In this document: positions 36,119-49,331 of the stretch, one piece after another
How the letters are laid out: each line of letters begins with the position of its first letter
How positions within the stretch are numbered: position 1 is the stretch's first letter
Origin: Hydractinia symbiolongicarpus
Lineage: Eukaryota > Cnidaria > Hydrozoa > Anthoathecata > Hydractiniidae
Reading direction: 5' to 3'
Length of the DNA: 64,000 bases
NCBI RefSeq assembly: GCF_029227915.1
Contig: NC_079878.1
Span: forward strand, 31,213,501 to 31,277,500
Made by a program: the position numbers and the translations under genes
The notes under the pieces: generated by a model
Told to the model about the DNA's origin: nothing
Databases searched by the model: none
The model's input: only the letters and a program-made list of their open reading frames with translations

Positions 36119-39100
36119 TCAGGGAGTAAACTCATTTCCAGAACGATTTTTTAAATGATCTTTTTACCACTAAAACGCATGAGACTTGTAGTTTTCAAAA
36201 ATGTTTTCATTTCTGATAAAACGCTGAATAAAAGATGTTTAATCGCCGGCAAACGAAAACCCGCGATTTCCCGTAAATCCCGGACTCGGCCCGTATAGTT
36301 AAAAGTATACAAAGAAAGTACCCAGGGAGTAAACTTATTTCCCGAACGATTTTTTAAATTATTTTTTCACCACTAAAACGCATGAGACTTGTAGTTTTTA
36401 AAAATGTTTTCATTTTTGATGAGACGCTGAATAAAAGAAGTTTAATCGCCGGCAAACGAAAACCCGCGATTTCCCGTAAATCCCGTGCTTGGCTCGTATA
36501 GTCGAGTATATACAAAGAAAGTACCCTGTGAGTAAACTCCTTTCCAGAACGATTTTTTACATTATCTTTTCACCAATAAAACGCATGAGACTTGTAGTTT
36601 TCAAAAATGTTTTCATTTTTGATGAGACGCAGAATAAAAGAAGTTTAATCGCCGTGAAACGAAAACCTGCGATTTCCCGTAAATCCCGGACTCGGCCCGT
36701 ATAGACAAAAGTACACAAAGAAAATACCCAGGAAGTAAACTCATTTCCCGAACGATTTTTTAAATTATTTTTTCACCACTAAAACGTAAGAGACTTGTAG
36801 TTTTCAAAAATGTTTTCATTTTTGATGAGACGCTGAATAAAAGAAGTTTAATCGCCGGCAAACGAAAACCCGCGAATTCCCGTAAATCCCGGACTCGGCC
36901 CGTATAGTCAAAAGTATACAAAGAAAATACTCAGGGAGTAAACTCATTTCCAGAACGATTTTTTAAATTATCTTTTCACCACTAAAACGCATGAGACTTG
37001 TAGTTTTCAAAAATGTTTTCACTTTTGATAAGACGCTGAAGAAAAGATGTTTAATCGCCGGCAAACGAAAACCCGCGATTTCCCGTAAATCCCGGACTCG
37101 GCCCGTATAGTCAAAAGTATACAAAGAAAGTACCCAGGGAGTAAACTCATTTCCCGAACGATTTTTTAAATTATTTTTTCACCACTAAAACGCATGAGAC
37201 TTGTAGTTTTCAAAAATGTTTTCATCTTTGATAAGACGCAGAATAAAAGATTTTTAATCGCCGGCAAACGAAAACCCGCGATTTCCCGTAAATCACGGGC
37301 TTGGCCCGCATAGTCGAATGTATACAAAGAAAGTACCCTGTGAGTAAACTCATTTCTCGAACGATTTTTTAAATTATTTTTTCACCACTAAAACGCATTA
37401 GACTTGTGGTTTTCAAAAATGTTTTCATTTTTGATGAGACGCTGAATGAAAGAAGTTTAATCGCCGGCAAACGAAAACCCGCGATTTCTTGTAAATCCCG
37501 TGCTTGGCCCGTACAGTCGAGTATATACAAAGAAAGTACCCTGTGAGTAAACTCCATTCCAGAACGATTTTTTATATTATCTTTTCACCAATAAAACGCA
37601 TGAGACTTGTAGTTTTCAAAAATGTTTTCATTTTTGATGAGACGCTGAATAAAAGAAGTTTAATCGCCGGCAAACGAAAACCCGCGAATTCCCGTAAATC
37701 CCGGACTCGGCCCGTATAGTCAAAAGTATACAAAGAAATTACTCAGGGAGTAAACTCATTTCCAGAACGATTTTTTAAATTATCTTTTCACCACTAAAAC
37801 GCATGAGACTTGTAGTTTTCAAAAATGTTTTCACTTTTGATAAGACGCTGAAGAAAAGATGTTTAATCGCCGGCAAACGAAAACCCGCGATTTCCCGTAA
37901 ATCCCGGACTCGGCCCGTATAGTCAAAAGTATACAAAGAAAGTACCCAGGGAGTAAACTCATTTCCCGAACGATTTTTTAAATTATTTTTTCACCACTAA
38001 AACGCATGAGACTTGTAGTTTTCAAAAATGTTTTCATCTTTGATAAGACGCAGAATAAAAGATTTTTAATCGCCGGCAAACGAAAACCCGCGATTTCCCG
38101 TAAATCACGGGCTTGGCCCGCATAGTCGAATGTATACAAAGAAAGTACCCTGTGAGTAAACTCATTTCTCGAACGATTTTTTAAATTATTTTTTCACCAC
38201 TAAAACGCATGAGACTTGTGGTTTTCAAAAATGTTTTCATTTTTGATGAGACGCTGAATGAAAGAAGTTTAATCGCCGGCAAACGAAAACCCGCGATTTC
38301 TTGTAAATCCAGTGCTTGGCCCGTACAGTCGAGTATATACAAAGAAAGTACCGTGTGAGTAAACTCCATTCCAGAACGATTTTTATATTATCTTTTCACC
38401 AATAAAACGCATGAGACTTGTAGTTTTCAAAAATGTTTTCATTTTTGATGAGACGCGGAATAAAAGAAGGTTAATCGCCGGCAAACGAAAACCCGCGAAT
38501 TCCCGTAAATCCCTGACTCGGCCCGTATAGTCAAAAGTATACAAAGAAAATACTCAGGGAGTAAACTCATTTCCAGAACGATTTTTTAAATTATCTTTTC
38601 ACCACTAAAACGCATGAGACTTGTAGTTTTCAAAAATGTTTTCACTTTTGATAAGACGCTGAAGAAAAGATGTTTAATCGCCGGCAAACGAAAACCCGCG
38701 ATTTCCCGTAAATCCCGGACTCGGCCCGTATAGTCAAAAGTATACAAAGAAAGTACCCAGGGAGTAAACTCATTTCCCGAACGATTTTTTAAATTATTTT
38801 TTCACCACTAAAACGCATGAGACTTGTAGTTTTCAAAAATGTTTTCATCTTTGATAAGACGCAGAATAAAAGATTTTTAATCGCCGGCAAACGAAAACCC
38901 GCGATTTCCCGTAAATCACGGGCTTGGCCCGCATAGTCGAATGTATACAAAGAAAGTACCCTGTGAGTAAACTCATTTCTCGAACGATTTTTTAAATTAT
39001 TTTTTCACCACTAAAACGCATTAGACTTGTGGTTTTCAAAAATGTTTTCATTTTTGATGAGACGCTGAATGAAAGAAGTTTAATCGCCGGCAAACGAAAA

Positions 39101-42100
39101 CCCGCGATTTCTTGTAAATCCCGTGCTTGGCCCGTACAGTCGAGTATATACAAAGAAAGTACCCTGTGAGTAAACTCCATTCCAGAACGATTTTTTATAT
39201 TATCTTTTCACCAATAAAACGCATGAGACTTGTAGTTTTCAAAAATGTTTTCATTTTTGATGAGACGCTGAATAAAAGAAGTTTAATCGCCGGCAAACGA
39301 AAACCCGCGAATTCCCGTAAATCCCGGACTCGGCCCGTATAGTCAAAAGTATACAAAGAAAATACTCAGGGAGTAAACTCATTTCCAGAACGATTTTTTA
39401 AATTATCTTTTCACCACTAAAACGCATGAGACTTGTAGTTTTCAAAAATGTTTTCACTTTTGATAAGACGCTGAAGAAAAGATGTTTAATCGCCGGCAAA
39501 CGAAAACCCGCGATTTCCCGTAAATCCCGGACTCGGCCCGTATAGTCAAAAGTATACAAAGAAAGTACCCAGGGAGTAAACTCATTTCCCGAACGATTTT
39601 TTAAATTATTTTTTCACCACTAAAACGCATGAGACTTGTAGTTTTCAAAAATGTTTTCATCTTTGATAAGACGCAGAATAAAAGATTTTTAATCGCCGGC
39701 AAACGAAAACCCGCGATTTTCCGTAAATCACGGGCTTGGCCCGCATAGTCGAATGTATACAAAGAAAGTACCCTGTGAGTAAACTCATTTCTCGAACGAT
39801 TTTTTAAATTATTTTTTCACCACTAAAACGCATGAGACTTGTGGTTTTCAAAAATGTTTTCATTTTTGATGAGACGCTGAATGAAAGAAGTTTAATCGCC
39901 GGCAAACGAAAACCCGCGATTTCTTGTAAATCCCGTGCTTGGCCCGTACAGTCGAGTATATACAAAGAAAGTACCGTGTGAGTAAACTCCATTCCAGAAC
40001 GATTTTTTATATTATCTTTTCACCAATAAAACGCATGAGACTTGTAGTTTTCAAAAATGTTTTCATTTTTGATGAGACGCGGAATAAAAGAAGGTTAATC
40101 GCCGGCAAACGAAAACCCGCGAATTCCCGTAAATCCCTGACTCGGCCCGTATAGCCAAAAGTATACAAAGAAAATACTCAGGGAGTAAACTCATTTCCAG
40201 AACGTATTTTTAAATTATCTTTTCACCACTAAATCGCATGAGACTTGTAGTTTTCAAAAATGTTTTCATTTTTGATAAGACGCTGAATCAAAGATGTTTA
40301 ATCGCCGGCAAACGAAAACCCGCGATTTCCCGTAAATCCCGGACTCGGCCCGTATAGTCAAAAGTATACAAAGAAAGTACCCAGGGAGTAAACTCATTTC
40401 CCGAACGATTTTTTAAATTATTTTTTCACCACTAAAACGCATGAGACTTGTAGTTTTCAAAAATGTTTTCATTTTTGATAAGACGCAGAATAAAAGATTT
40501 TTAATCGCCGGCAAACGAAAACCCGCGATTTCCCGTAAATCCCGGGCTTGGCCCGTATAGTCGAATGTATACAAAGAAAGTACCCTGTGAGTAAACTCAT
40601 TTCCCGAACGATTTTTTAAATTATTTTTTCACCACTAAAACGCATGAGACTTGTAGTTTTCAAAAATGTTTTCATTTTTGATGAGACGCTGAATGAAAGA
40701 AGTTTAATCGCCGGCAAACGAAAACCCGCGATTTCCCGTAAATCCCGTGCTTGGCCCGTATAGTCGAGTATATACAAAGAAAGTACCCTGTGAGTAAACT
40801 CATTTCCAGAACGATTTTTTAAATTATCTTTTCACCACTAAAACGCATGAGACTTGTAGTTTTCAAAAATGTTTTCATTTTTGATGAGACTCTGATTAAA
40901 AGAACCTTAATCGCCGGCAAACGAAAACCCGCGAATTCCCGTAAATCCTGGACTCGGCCCGTATAGTCAAAAGTATACAAAGAAAATACCCAGGGAGTAA
41001 ACACATTTCCCGAACGATTTTTTAAATTATTTTTTCACCACTAAAACGCATTAGACTTGTAGTTTTCAAAAATGTTTTCATTTTTGATGAGACGCTGAAT
41101 AAAAGAAGTTTAATCGCCGGCAAACGAAAACCCGCGATTTCCCGTAAATCCCGGGCTCGGCCCGTATAGTCAAAAGTATACAAAGAAAGTACCCTGTGAG
41201 TAAACTCATTTCCAGAACGATTTTTTAAATTATCTTTTCACCACTAAAACGCATGAGACTTGTAGTTTTCAAAAATGTTTTCATTTTTGATAAGACGCTG
41301 AATAAAAGATGTTTAATCGCCGGCAAACGAAAACCCGCGATTTCTTGTAAATCCCGTGCTTGGCCCGTACAGTCGAGTATATACAAAGAAAGTACCCTGT
41401 GAGTAAACTCCATTCCAGAACGATTTTTTATATTATCTTTTCACCAATAAAACGCATGAGACTTGTAGTTTTCAAAAATGTTTTCATTTTTGATGAGACG
41501 CGGAATAAAAGAAGGTTAATCGCCGGCAAACGAAAACCCGCGAATTCCCGTAAATCCCTGACTCGGCCCGTATAGTCAAAAGTATACAAAGAAAATACTC
41601 AGGGAGTAAACTCATTTCCAGAACGTATTTTTAAATTATCTTTTCACCACTAAATCGCATGAGACTTGTAGTTTTCAAAAATGTTTTCATTTTTGATAAG
41701 ACGCTGAATCAAAGATGTTTAATCGCCGGCAAACGAAAACCCGCAATTTCCCGTAAATCCCGACTCGGCCCGTATAGTCAAAAGTATACAAAGAAAGCAC
41801 CCAGGGAGTAAACTCATTTCCCGAACGATTTTTTAAATTATTTTTTCACCACTAAAACGCATGAGACTTGTAGTTTTCAAAAATGTTTTCATTTTTGATA
41901 AGACGCAGAATAAAAGATTTTTAATCGCCGGCAAACGAAAACCCGCGATTTCCCGTAAATCCCGGGCTTGGCCCGTATAGTCGAATGTATACAAAGAAAG
42001 TACCCTGTGAGTAAACTCATTTCCCGAACGATTTTTTAAATTATTTTTTCACCACTAAAACGCATGAGACTTGTAGTTTTTAAAAATGTTTTCATTTTTG

Positions 42101-42409
42101 ATGAGACGCTGAATGAAAGAAGTTTAATCGCCGGCAAACGAAAACCCGCGATTTCCCGTAAATCCCGGGCTTGGCCCGTATAGTCGAGTATATACAAAGA
42201 AAGTACCCTGTGAGTAAACTCATTTCCAGAACGATTTTTTAAATTATCTTTTCACCACTAAAACGCATGAGACTTGTAGTTTTCAAAAATGTTTTCATTT
42301 TTGATGAGACTCTGAATAAAAGAACCTTAATCGCCGGCAAACGAAAACCCGCGAATTCCCGTAAATCCTGGACTCGGCCCGTATAGTCAAAAGTATACAA
42401 AGAAAATAC
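36119..42409 (+). repeat. 31-monomer HOR (6,291 bp), copy 2
   Basis: This is the second copy of the 31-monomer unit and looks identical to 29,828-36,118 at every diagnostic site compared, including indels. It contains its own pair of 8-monomer units (about 36,950-40,200). After 42,409 the array continues with T'-U-A'-B' types (gtaaacac, cattagacttg), as in the 23.5-29.8 kb series. Such high identity over 6.3 kb means a very recent duplication, or an assembly duplication if read support is lacking. Confidence 0.92.
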
Positions 42410-45010
42410 CCAGGGAGTAAACACATTTCCCGAACGATTTTTTAAATTATTTTTTCACCACTAAAACGCATTAGACTTGTAGTTTTCAAAAATGTTTTCA
42501 TTTTTGATGAGACGCTGAATAAAAGAAGTTTAATCGCCGGCAAACGAAAACCCGCGATTTCCCGTAAATCCCGGGCTCGGCCCGTATAGTCAAAAGTATA
42601 CAAAGAAAATACTCAGGGAGTAAACTCATTTCCAGAACGATTTTTTAAATTATCTTTTCACCACTAAAACGCATGAGACTTGTAGTTTTCAAAAATGTTT
42701 TCATTTTTGATAAGACGCTGAATAAAAGATGTTTAATCGCCGGCAAACGAAAACCCGCAAATTCCCGTAAATCCCGGACTCGGCCCGTATAGTCAAAAGT
42801 ATACAAAGAAAGTACCCAGGGAGTAAACTCATTTCCCGAACGATTTTTTAAATTATTTTTTCACCACTAAAACGCATGAGACTTGTAGTTTTCAAAAATA
42901 TTTTCATCTTTGATAAGACGCAGAATAAAAGATTTTTAATCGCCGGCAAACGAAAACCCGTGATTTCCCGTAAATCCCGGGCTTGGCTCGTATAGTCGAA
43001 TGTATATAAAGAAAGTACCCTGTGAGTAAACTCATTTCCCGAACGATTTCTTAAATTATTTTTTCACCACTAAAACGCATGAGACTTGTAGTTTTCAAAA
43101 ATGTTTTCATTTTTGATAAGACGCTGAATAAAAGATGTTTAATCGCCGGCAAACGAAAACCCGCAAATTCCCGTAAATCCCGGACTCGGCCCGTATAGTC
43201 AAAAGTATACAAAGAAAGTACCCAGGGAGTAAACTCATTTCCCGAACGATTTTTTAAATTATTTTTTCACCACTAAAACGCATGAGACTTGTAGTTTTCA
43301 AAAATATTTTCATCTTTGATAAGACGCAGAATAAAAGATTTTTAATCGCCGGCAAACGAAAACCCGTGATTTCCCGTAAATCCCGGGCTTGGCTCGTATA
43401 GTCGAATGTATATAAAGAAAGTACCCTGTGAGTAAACTCATTTCCCGAACGATTTCTTAAATTATTTTTTCACCACTAAAACGCATGAGACTTGTAGTTT
43501 TCAAAAATGTTTTCATTTTTGATAAGACGCAGAATAAAAGATTTTTAATCGCCGGCAAACGAAAACCCGCGATTTCCCGTAAATCCCGGGCTTGGCCCGT
43601 ATAGTCGAATGTATACAAAGAAAGTACCCTGTGAGTAAACTCATTTCCGGAACGATTTTTTAAATTATTTTTTCACCACTAAAACGCATGAGACTTGTAG
43701 TTTTCAAAAATGTTTTCATTTTTGATGAGACGCTGAATGAAAGAAGTTTAATCGCCGGCAAACGAAAACCCGCGATTTCCCGTAAATCCCGTGCTTGGCC
43801 CGTATAGTCGAGTATATACAGAGAAAGTACCCTGTGAGTAAACTCATTTCCAGAACGATTTTTTAAATTATCTTTTCACCACTAAAACGCATGAGACTTG
43901 TAGTTTTCAAAAATGTTTTCATTTTTGATGAGACTCTGAATAAAAGAACCTTAATCGCCGGTAAACGAAAACCCGCGAATTCCCGTAAATCCTGGACTCG
44001 GCCCGTATAGTCAAAAGTATACAAAGAAAATACCCAGGGAGTAAACACATTTCCCGAACGATTTTTTAAATTATTTTTTCACCACTAAAACGCATTAGAC
44101 TTGTAGTTTTCAAAAATGTTTTCATTTTTGATGAGACGCTGAATAAAAGAAGTTTAATCGCCGGCAAACGAAAACCCGCGATTTCCCGTAAATCCCGGGC
44201 TCGGCCCGTATAGTCAAAAGTATACAAAGAAAATACTCAGGGAGTAAACTCATTTCCAGAACGATTTTTTAAATTATCTTTTCACCACTAAAACGCATGA
44301 GACTTGTAGTTTTCAAAAATGTTTTCATTTTTGATAAGACGCTGAATAAAAGATGTTTAATCGCCGGCAAACGAAAACCCGCAAATTCCCGTAAATCCCG
44401 GACTCGGCCCGTATAGTCAAAAGTATACAAAGAAAGTACCCAGGGAGTAAACTCATTTCCCGAACGATTTTTTAAATTATTTTTTCACCACTAAAACGCA
44501 TGAGACTTGTAGTTTTCAAAAATATTTTCATCTTTGATAAGACGCAGAATAAAAGATTTTTAATCACCGGCAAACGAAAACCCGTGATTTCCCGTAAATC
44601 CTGGGCTTGGCCCGTATAGTCGAATGTATATAAAGAAAGTACCCTGTGAGTAAACTCATTTCCCGAACGATTTCTTAAATTATTTTTTCACCACTAAAAC
44701 GCATGAGACTTGTAGTTTTCAAAAATGTTTTCATTTTTGATGAGACGCTGAATGAAAGAAGGTTAATCGCCGGCAAACGAAAACCCGCAATTTCCCGTAA
44801 ATCTCGTGCTTGGCCCGTACAGTCGAGTATATACAAAGAAAGTACCCTGTGAGTAAACTCCTTTCCAGAACGATTTTTTATATTATCTTTTTACCAATAA
44901 AATGCATGAGACTTGTAGTTTTCAAAAATGTTTTCATTTTTGATGAGACGCTGAATAAAAGAAGTTTAATCGCCGGCAAACGAAAACCCGCGATTTCCCT
45001 TAAATCCCGT
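42410..45010 (+). repeat. 9-mer-series monomers right of the 31-mer duplication
   Basis: Apart from the 406-bp duplication, this stretch repeats T'-U-A'-B' at about 42,239 and 43,863 (offset 1,624 bp, 8 monomers). It then ends with C' and D' monomers (aaatctcgtgc, gtacagtcgag, accaataaaatgc). The D' monomer at about 44,860 runs into aaatcccgtgtttggcccgtaaag, the first member of the diverged right-hand subfamily. Confidence 0.8.
42655..43466 (+). repeat. 2-monomer tandem duplication (406 bp)
   Basis: An A'-B' pair at about 42,655-43,060 is repeated at 43,061-43,466 with offset 406. Both copies carry cccgcaaattcccg, aaaaatattttcatctttg, cccgtgattt, cttggctcgtatag (elsewhere cttggcccg in this type), tatataaag and cgatttcttaaatt. 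Downstream the array continues with a different B-type monomer (gataagacgcagaataaaag). Confidence 0.87.
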
Positions 45011-48000
45011 GTTTGGCCCGTAAAGTCGAGTATATACAAAGAAAGTACCCTGTGAGTAAACTCATTTCCAGAACGATTTTTTAAATTATCTTTCCACCAC
45101 TAAAACGCATGAGACTTGTAGTCTTCAAAAATGTTTTCATTTTTGATGAGACGCGGAATAAAAGAAGTTTAATCGCCGGCAAACGAAATCCCGCGATTTC
45201 CCGTAAATCCCGGGCTCGGCCGTATAGTCAAAAGTATACAAAGAAAATACCCAGGGATTAAACTCATTTCCCAAACGATTTTTTAAAGTATTTTTTCATC
45301 ACTAAAACGCATGAGACTTGTAGTTTTCAAAAATGTTTTCATTTTTGATGAGACGCTTAATGAAAGAGGTTTAATCGCCGGCAAACAAAAAACCCGCGAT
45401 TTCCCGTAAATCCCGGGCTTGGCCCGTATAGTCGAATGTATACAAAGAAAGTACCCTGTGCGTAAACTCATTTCCAGAACGAAATTTGAAATTATCTTTT
45501 CACCACTAAAACGCATGAGACTTGTAATTTTTAAAAATGTTTTCATTTTTGATGAGACGCGGAATAAAAGAAGTTTAATCGCCGGCAAACGAAAACCCGC
45601 GATTTCCCGTAAATCCCGGACTCGGCCCGTATAGTCAATAGTATACAAAGAAAATACCAAGGGAGTAAACTCATTTCCCGAACGATTTTTTGAATTATTT
45701 TTTCACCACAAAAACACATGAGACTTGTAGTTTTCAAAAATGTTTTCATTTTTGATGAGACGCGGAATAAAAGATGTTTAATCGCCGGCAAACGAAAACC
45801 CGCGATTCCATGTAAATCCCGGACTCGGCCCGTATAGTCAAAAGTATACAAAGAAAGTACCCAGGGAGTAAACTCATTTTCCGAACGATTTTTTAAATTA
45901 TTTTTTCACCACTAAAACGCATGAGACTTGTAGTCTTCAAAAATGTTTTCATTTTTGATGAGACGCGGAATAAAAGAAGTTTATTCGCCGGCAAACGAAA
46001 ACCCGCGATTTCCTGTAAATCCCGGACTCGGCCGTATAGTCAAAAGTATACAAAGAAAATACTCAGGGATTAAACTCATTTCCCGAACGATTTTTTAAAG
46101 TATTTTCTCATCACTAAAACGCATGAGACTTGTAGTTTTCAAAAATGTTTTCATTTTTGATGAGACGCTTAATGAAAGAGGTTTAATCGCCGGCAAACAA
46201 AAAACCCGCGATTTCCCGTAAATCCCGGGCTTGGCCCGTATAGTCGAATGTATACAAAGAAAGTACCCTGTCAGTACACTCATTTCCAGAACGAATTTTG
46301 AAATTATCTTTTCACCACTAAAACGCATGAGACTTGTAGTTTTCAAAAATGTTTTCATTTTTGATGAGACGCGGAATAAAAGAAGTTTAATCGCCGGCAA
46401 ACGAAAACCCGCGATTTCCCGTAAATCCCGAACTCGGCCTGTATAATCAAAAGTATACAAGGAAAGTACCCTGCGAGTAAACGCATTTCCAGAACGATTT
46501 TTTAAATTATCTTTTCACCACTAAAACGCATGAGACTTGTAGTTTTCAAAAATGTTTTCATTTTTGATGAGAGGCTGAATAAAAGAAGTTTAATCGCCGG
46601 CAAACGATAACCCACGAATTCCCGTAAATCCCGGACTCGGCTCGTATAGCCAAAACTATACAAAGAAAGTACCCAGGGAGTAATTTCAATTCCCGAACGA
46701 TTTTTTAAATTATTTTTTCACAACAAAAACGCATGAGACTTGTAGTTTTCAAAAATGTTTTCATTTTTGATGAGACGCTGAATAAAAAAAGTTTAATCGC
46801 CGGCAAACGAAAACCCGCGCATTCCCGTAAATCCCGAGCTTGGCCCGTATAGTGGAATGTATATAAAGAAAGTACCCTGTGAGTAAACTCATTTCCCGAA
46901 CGATTTTTTAAATTATTTTTTCACCACTAAAACGCATGAGACTTGTTGTTTTCAAAAATGTTTTCATTTTTGATGAGAGGCTGAATAAAAGAAGTTTAAT
47001 CGCCGGCAAACGATAACCCGCGAATTCTCGTAAATCCCGGACTCGGCTCGTATAGCCAAAACTATACAAAGAAATTACCCAGGGAGTAATTTCAATTCCC
47101 GAACGATTTTTTAAATTATTTTTTCACAACAAAAACGCATGAGACTTGTAGTTTTCAAAAATGTTTTCATTTTTGATGAGACGCTGAATGAAAGAAGGTT
47201 AATCGCCGGCAAACGAAAACCCGCGATTTCCCGTAAATCCCGTGCTTGGCCCGTATAGTCGAGTATATACAAAGAAAGTACCCTGTGAGTAAACTCCTTT
47301 CCAGAACGATTTTTTATATTATCTTTTCACCAATAAAATGCATGAGACTTGTAGTTTTTAAAAATGTTTTCATTTTTGATGAGACGCTGAATAAAAGAAG
47401 TTTAATCGCCGGCAAACGAAAACCCGCGATTTCCCGCAACTCCCGGACTCGGCCCGTATAGTCAAAAGTACACAAAGAAAATACCCAGGGAGTAAACTCA
47501 TTTCCCGAACGATTTTTTAAATTATTTTTTCACCACTAAAACGTAAGAGACTTGTAGTTTTCAAAAATGTTTTCATTTTTGATGAGACGCTGAATAAAAG
47601 AAGTTTAATCGCCGGCAAACGAAATCCCGCGATTTCCCGTAAATCCCGGGCTCGGCCCGTATAGTCAAAAGTATACAAAGAAAGTACCCTGCGCGTAAAC
47701 TCATTTCCCGAACGATTTTTTAAATTATTTTTTCACCACTAAAACGCATGAGACTTGTAGTTTTCAAAAATGTTTTCATTTTTGATGAGACGCTGAATGA
47801 AAGAAGGTTAATCGCCGGCAAACGAAAACCCGCAATTTCCCGTAAATCCCGTGCTTGGCCCGTATAGTCGAGTATATACAAAGAAAGTACCCTGTGAGTA
47901 AACTCCTTTCCAGAACGATTTTTTATATTATCTTTTCACCAATAAAATGCATGAGACTTGTAGTTTTCAAAAATGTTTTCATTTTTGATGAGACGCTGAA

Positions 48001-49331
48001 TAAAAGAAGTTTAATCGCCGGCAAACGAAAACCCGCGATTTCCCGCAACTCCCGGACTCGGCCCGTATAGTCAAAAGTATACAAAGAAAATACTCAGGGA
48101 GTTAACTCATTTTCAGAACGATTTTTTAAATGATCTTTTTACCACTAAAACGCATGAGACTTGTAGTTTTCAAAAATGTTTTCATTTCTGATAAAACGCT
48201 GAATAAAAGATGTTTAATCGCCGGCAAACGAAAACCCGCGATTTCCCGTAAATCCCGGACTCGGCCCGTATAGTCAAAAGTATACAAAGAAAGTACCCAG
48301 GGAGTAAACTCATTTCCCGAACGATTTTTTAAATTATCTTTTCACCACTAAAACGCATGAGACTTGTAGTTTTTAAAAATGTTTTCATTTTTGATGAGAC
48401 GCTGAATAAAAGAAGTTTAATCGCCGGCAAACGAAAACCCGCGATTTCCCGTAAATCCCGTGTTTGGCCCGTAAAGTCGAGTATATACAAAGAAAGTACC
48501 CTGTGAGTAAACTCATTTCCAGAACGATTTTTTAAATTATCTTTTCACCGCTAAAACGCATGAGACTTGTAGTCTTCAAAAATGTTTTCATTTTTGGTGA
48601 GACGCGGAATAAAAGAAGTTTAATCGCCGGCAAACGAAATCCCGCGATTTCCCGTAAAACCCGGGCTCAGCCGTATAGTCAAAAGTATACAAAGAAAATA
48701 CCCAGGGATTAAACTCATTTCCCAAACGATTTTTTAAAGTATTTTTTCATCACTAAAACGCATGAGACTTGTAGTTTTCAAAAATGTTTTCATTTTTGAT
48801 GAGACGCTTAATGAAAGAGGTTTAATCGCCGGCAAACAAAAAACCCGCGATTTCCCGTAAATCCCGGGCTTGGCCCGTATAGTCGAATGTATACAAAGAA
48901 AGTACCCTGTGCGTAAACTCATTTCCAGAACGAATTTTGAAATTATCTTTTCACCACTAAAACGCATGAGACTTGTAATTTTTAAAAATGTTTTCATTTT
49001 TGATGAGACGCGGAATAAAAGAAGTTTAATCGCCGGCAAACGAAAACCCGCGATTTCCCGTAAATCCCGGACTCGGCCCGTATAGTCAATAGTATACAAA
49101 GAAAATACCAAGGGAGTAAACTCATTTCCCGAACGATTTTTGGAATTATTTTTTCACCACTAAAACACATGAGACTTGTAGTTTTCAAAAATGTTTTCAT
49201 TTTTGATGAGACGCGGAATAAAAGAAGTTTAATCGCCGGCAAACGAAAACCCGCGATTTCATGTAAATCCCGGACTCGGCCCGTATAGTCAAAAGTATAC
49301 AAAGAAAGTACCCAGGGAGTAAACTCATTTC
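45010..49331 (+). repeat. Diverged subfamily; 17-monomer-spaced duplication (3,451 bp)
   Basis: Monomer types not seen to the left appear here: gtagtcttcaaaaatg, ggccgtatag (one C missing), gggattaaactc with aaagtattttttcatcac, gtacactcatttcc with gaattttgaaattatc, gtaatttttaaaaatg, and gagaggctgaat. About 45,010-45,880 returns at 48,461-49,331 at an offset of 3,451 bp (17 x 203) with several substitutions, for example cacaaaaacacatg near 45,710 against cactaaaacacatg. D'-, E- and S-type monomers of the left families are interspersed at about 47,250-48,350. Confidence 0.83.

Noticed and set aside
45283-45660. Longest minus-strand open frames (about 96-125 codons; also near 46,095, 48,734, 54,249, 59,214, 61,566)
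   Set aside because: They are antisense reads across two monomers, often start on GTG or TTG, and vary in length with single substitutions. Their translations repeat the same satellite-derived string in two frames.
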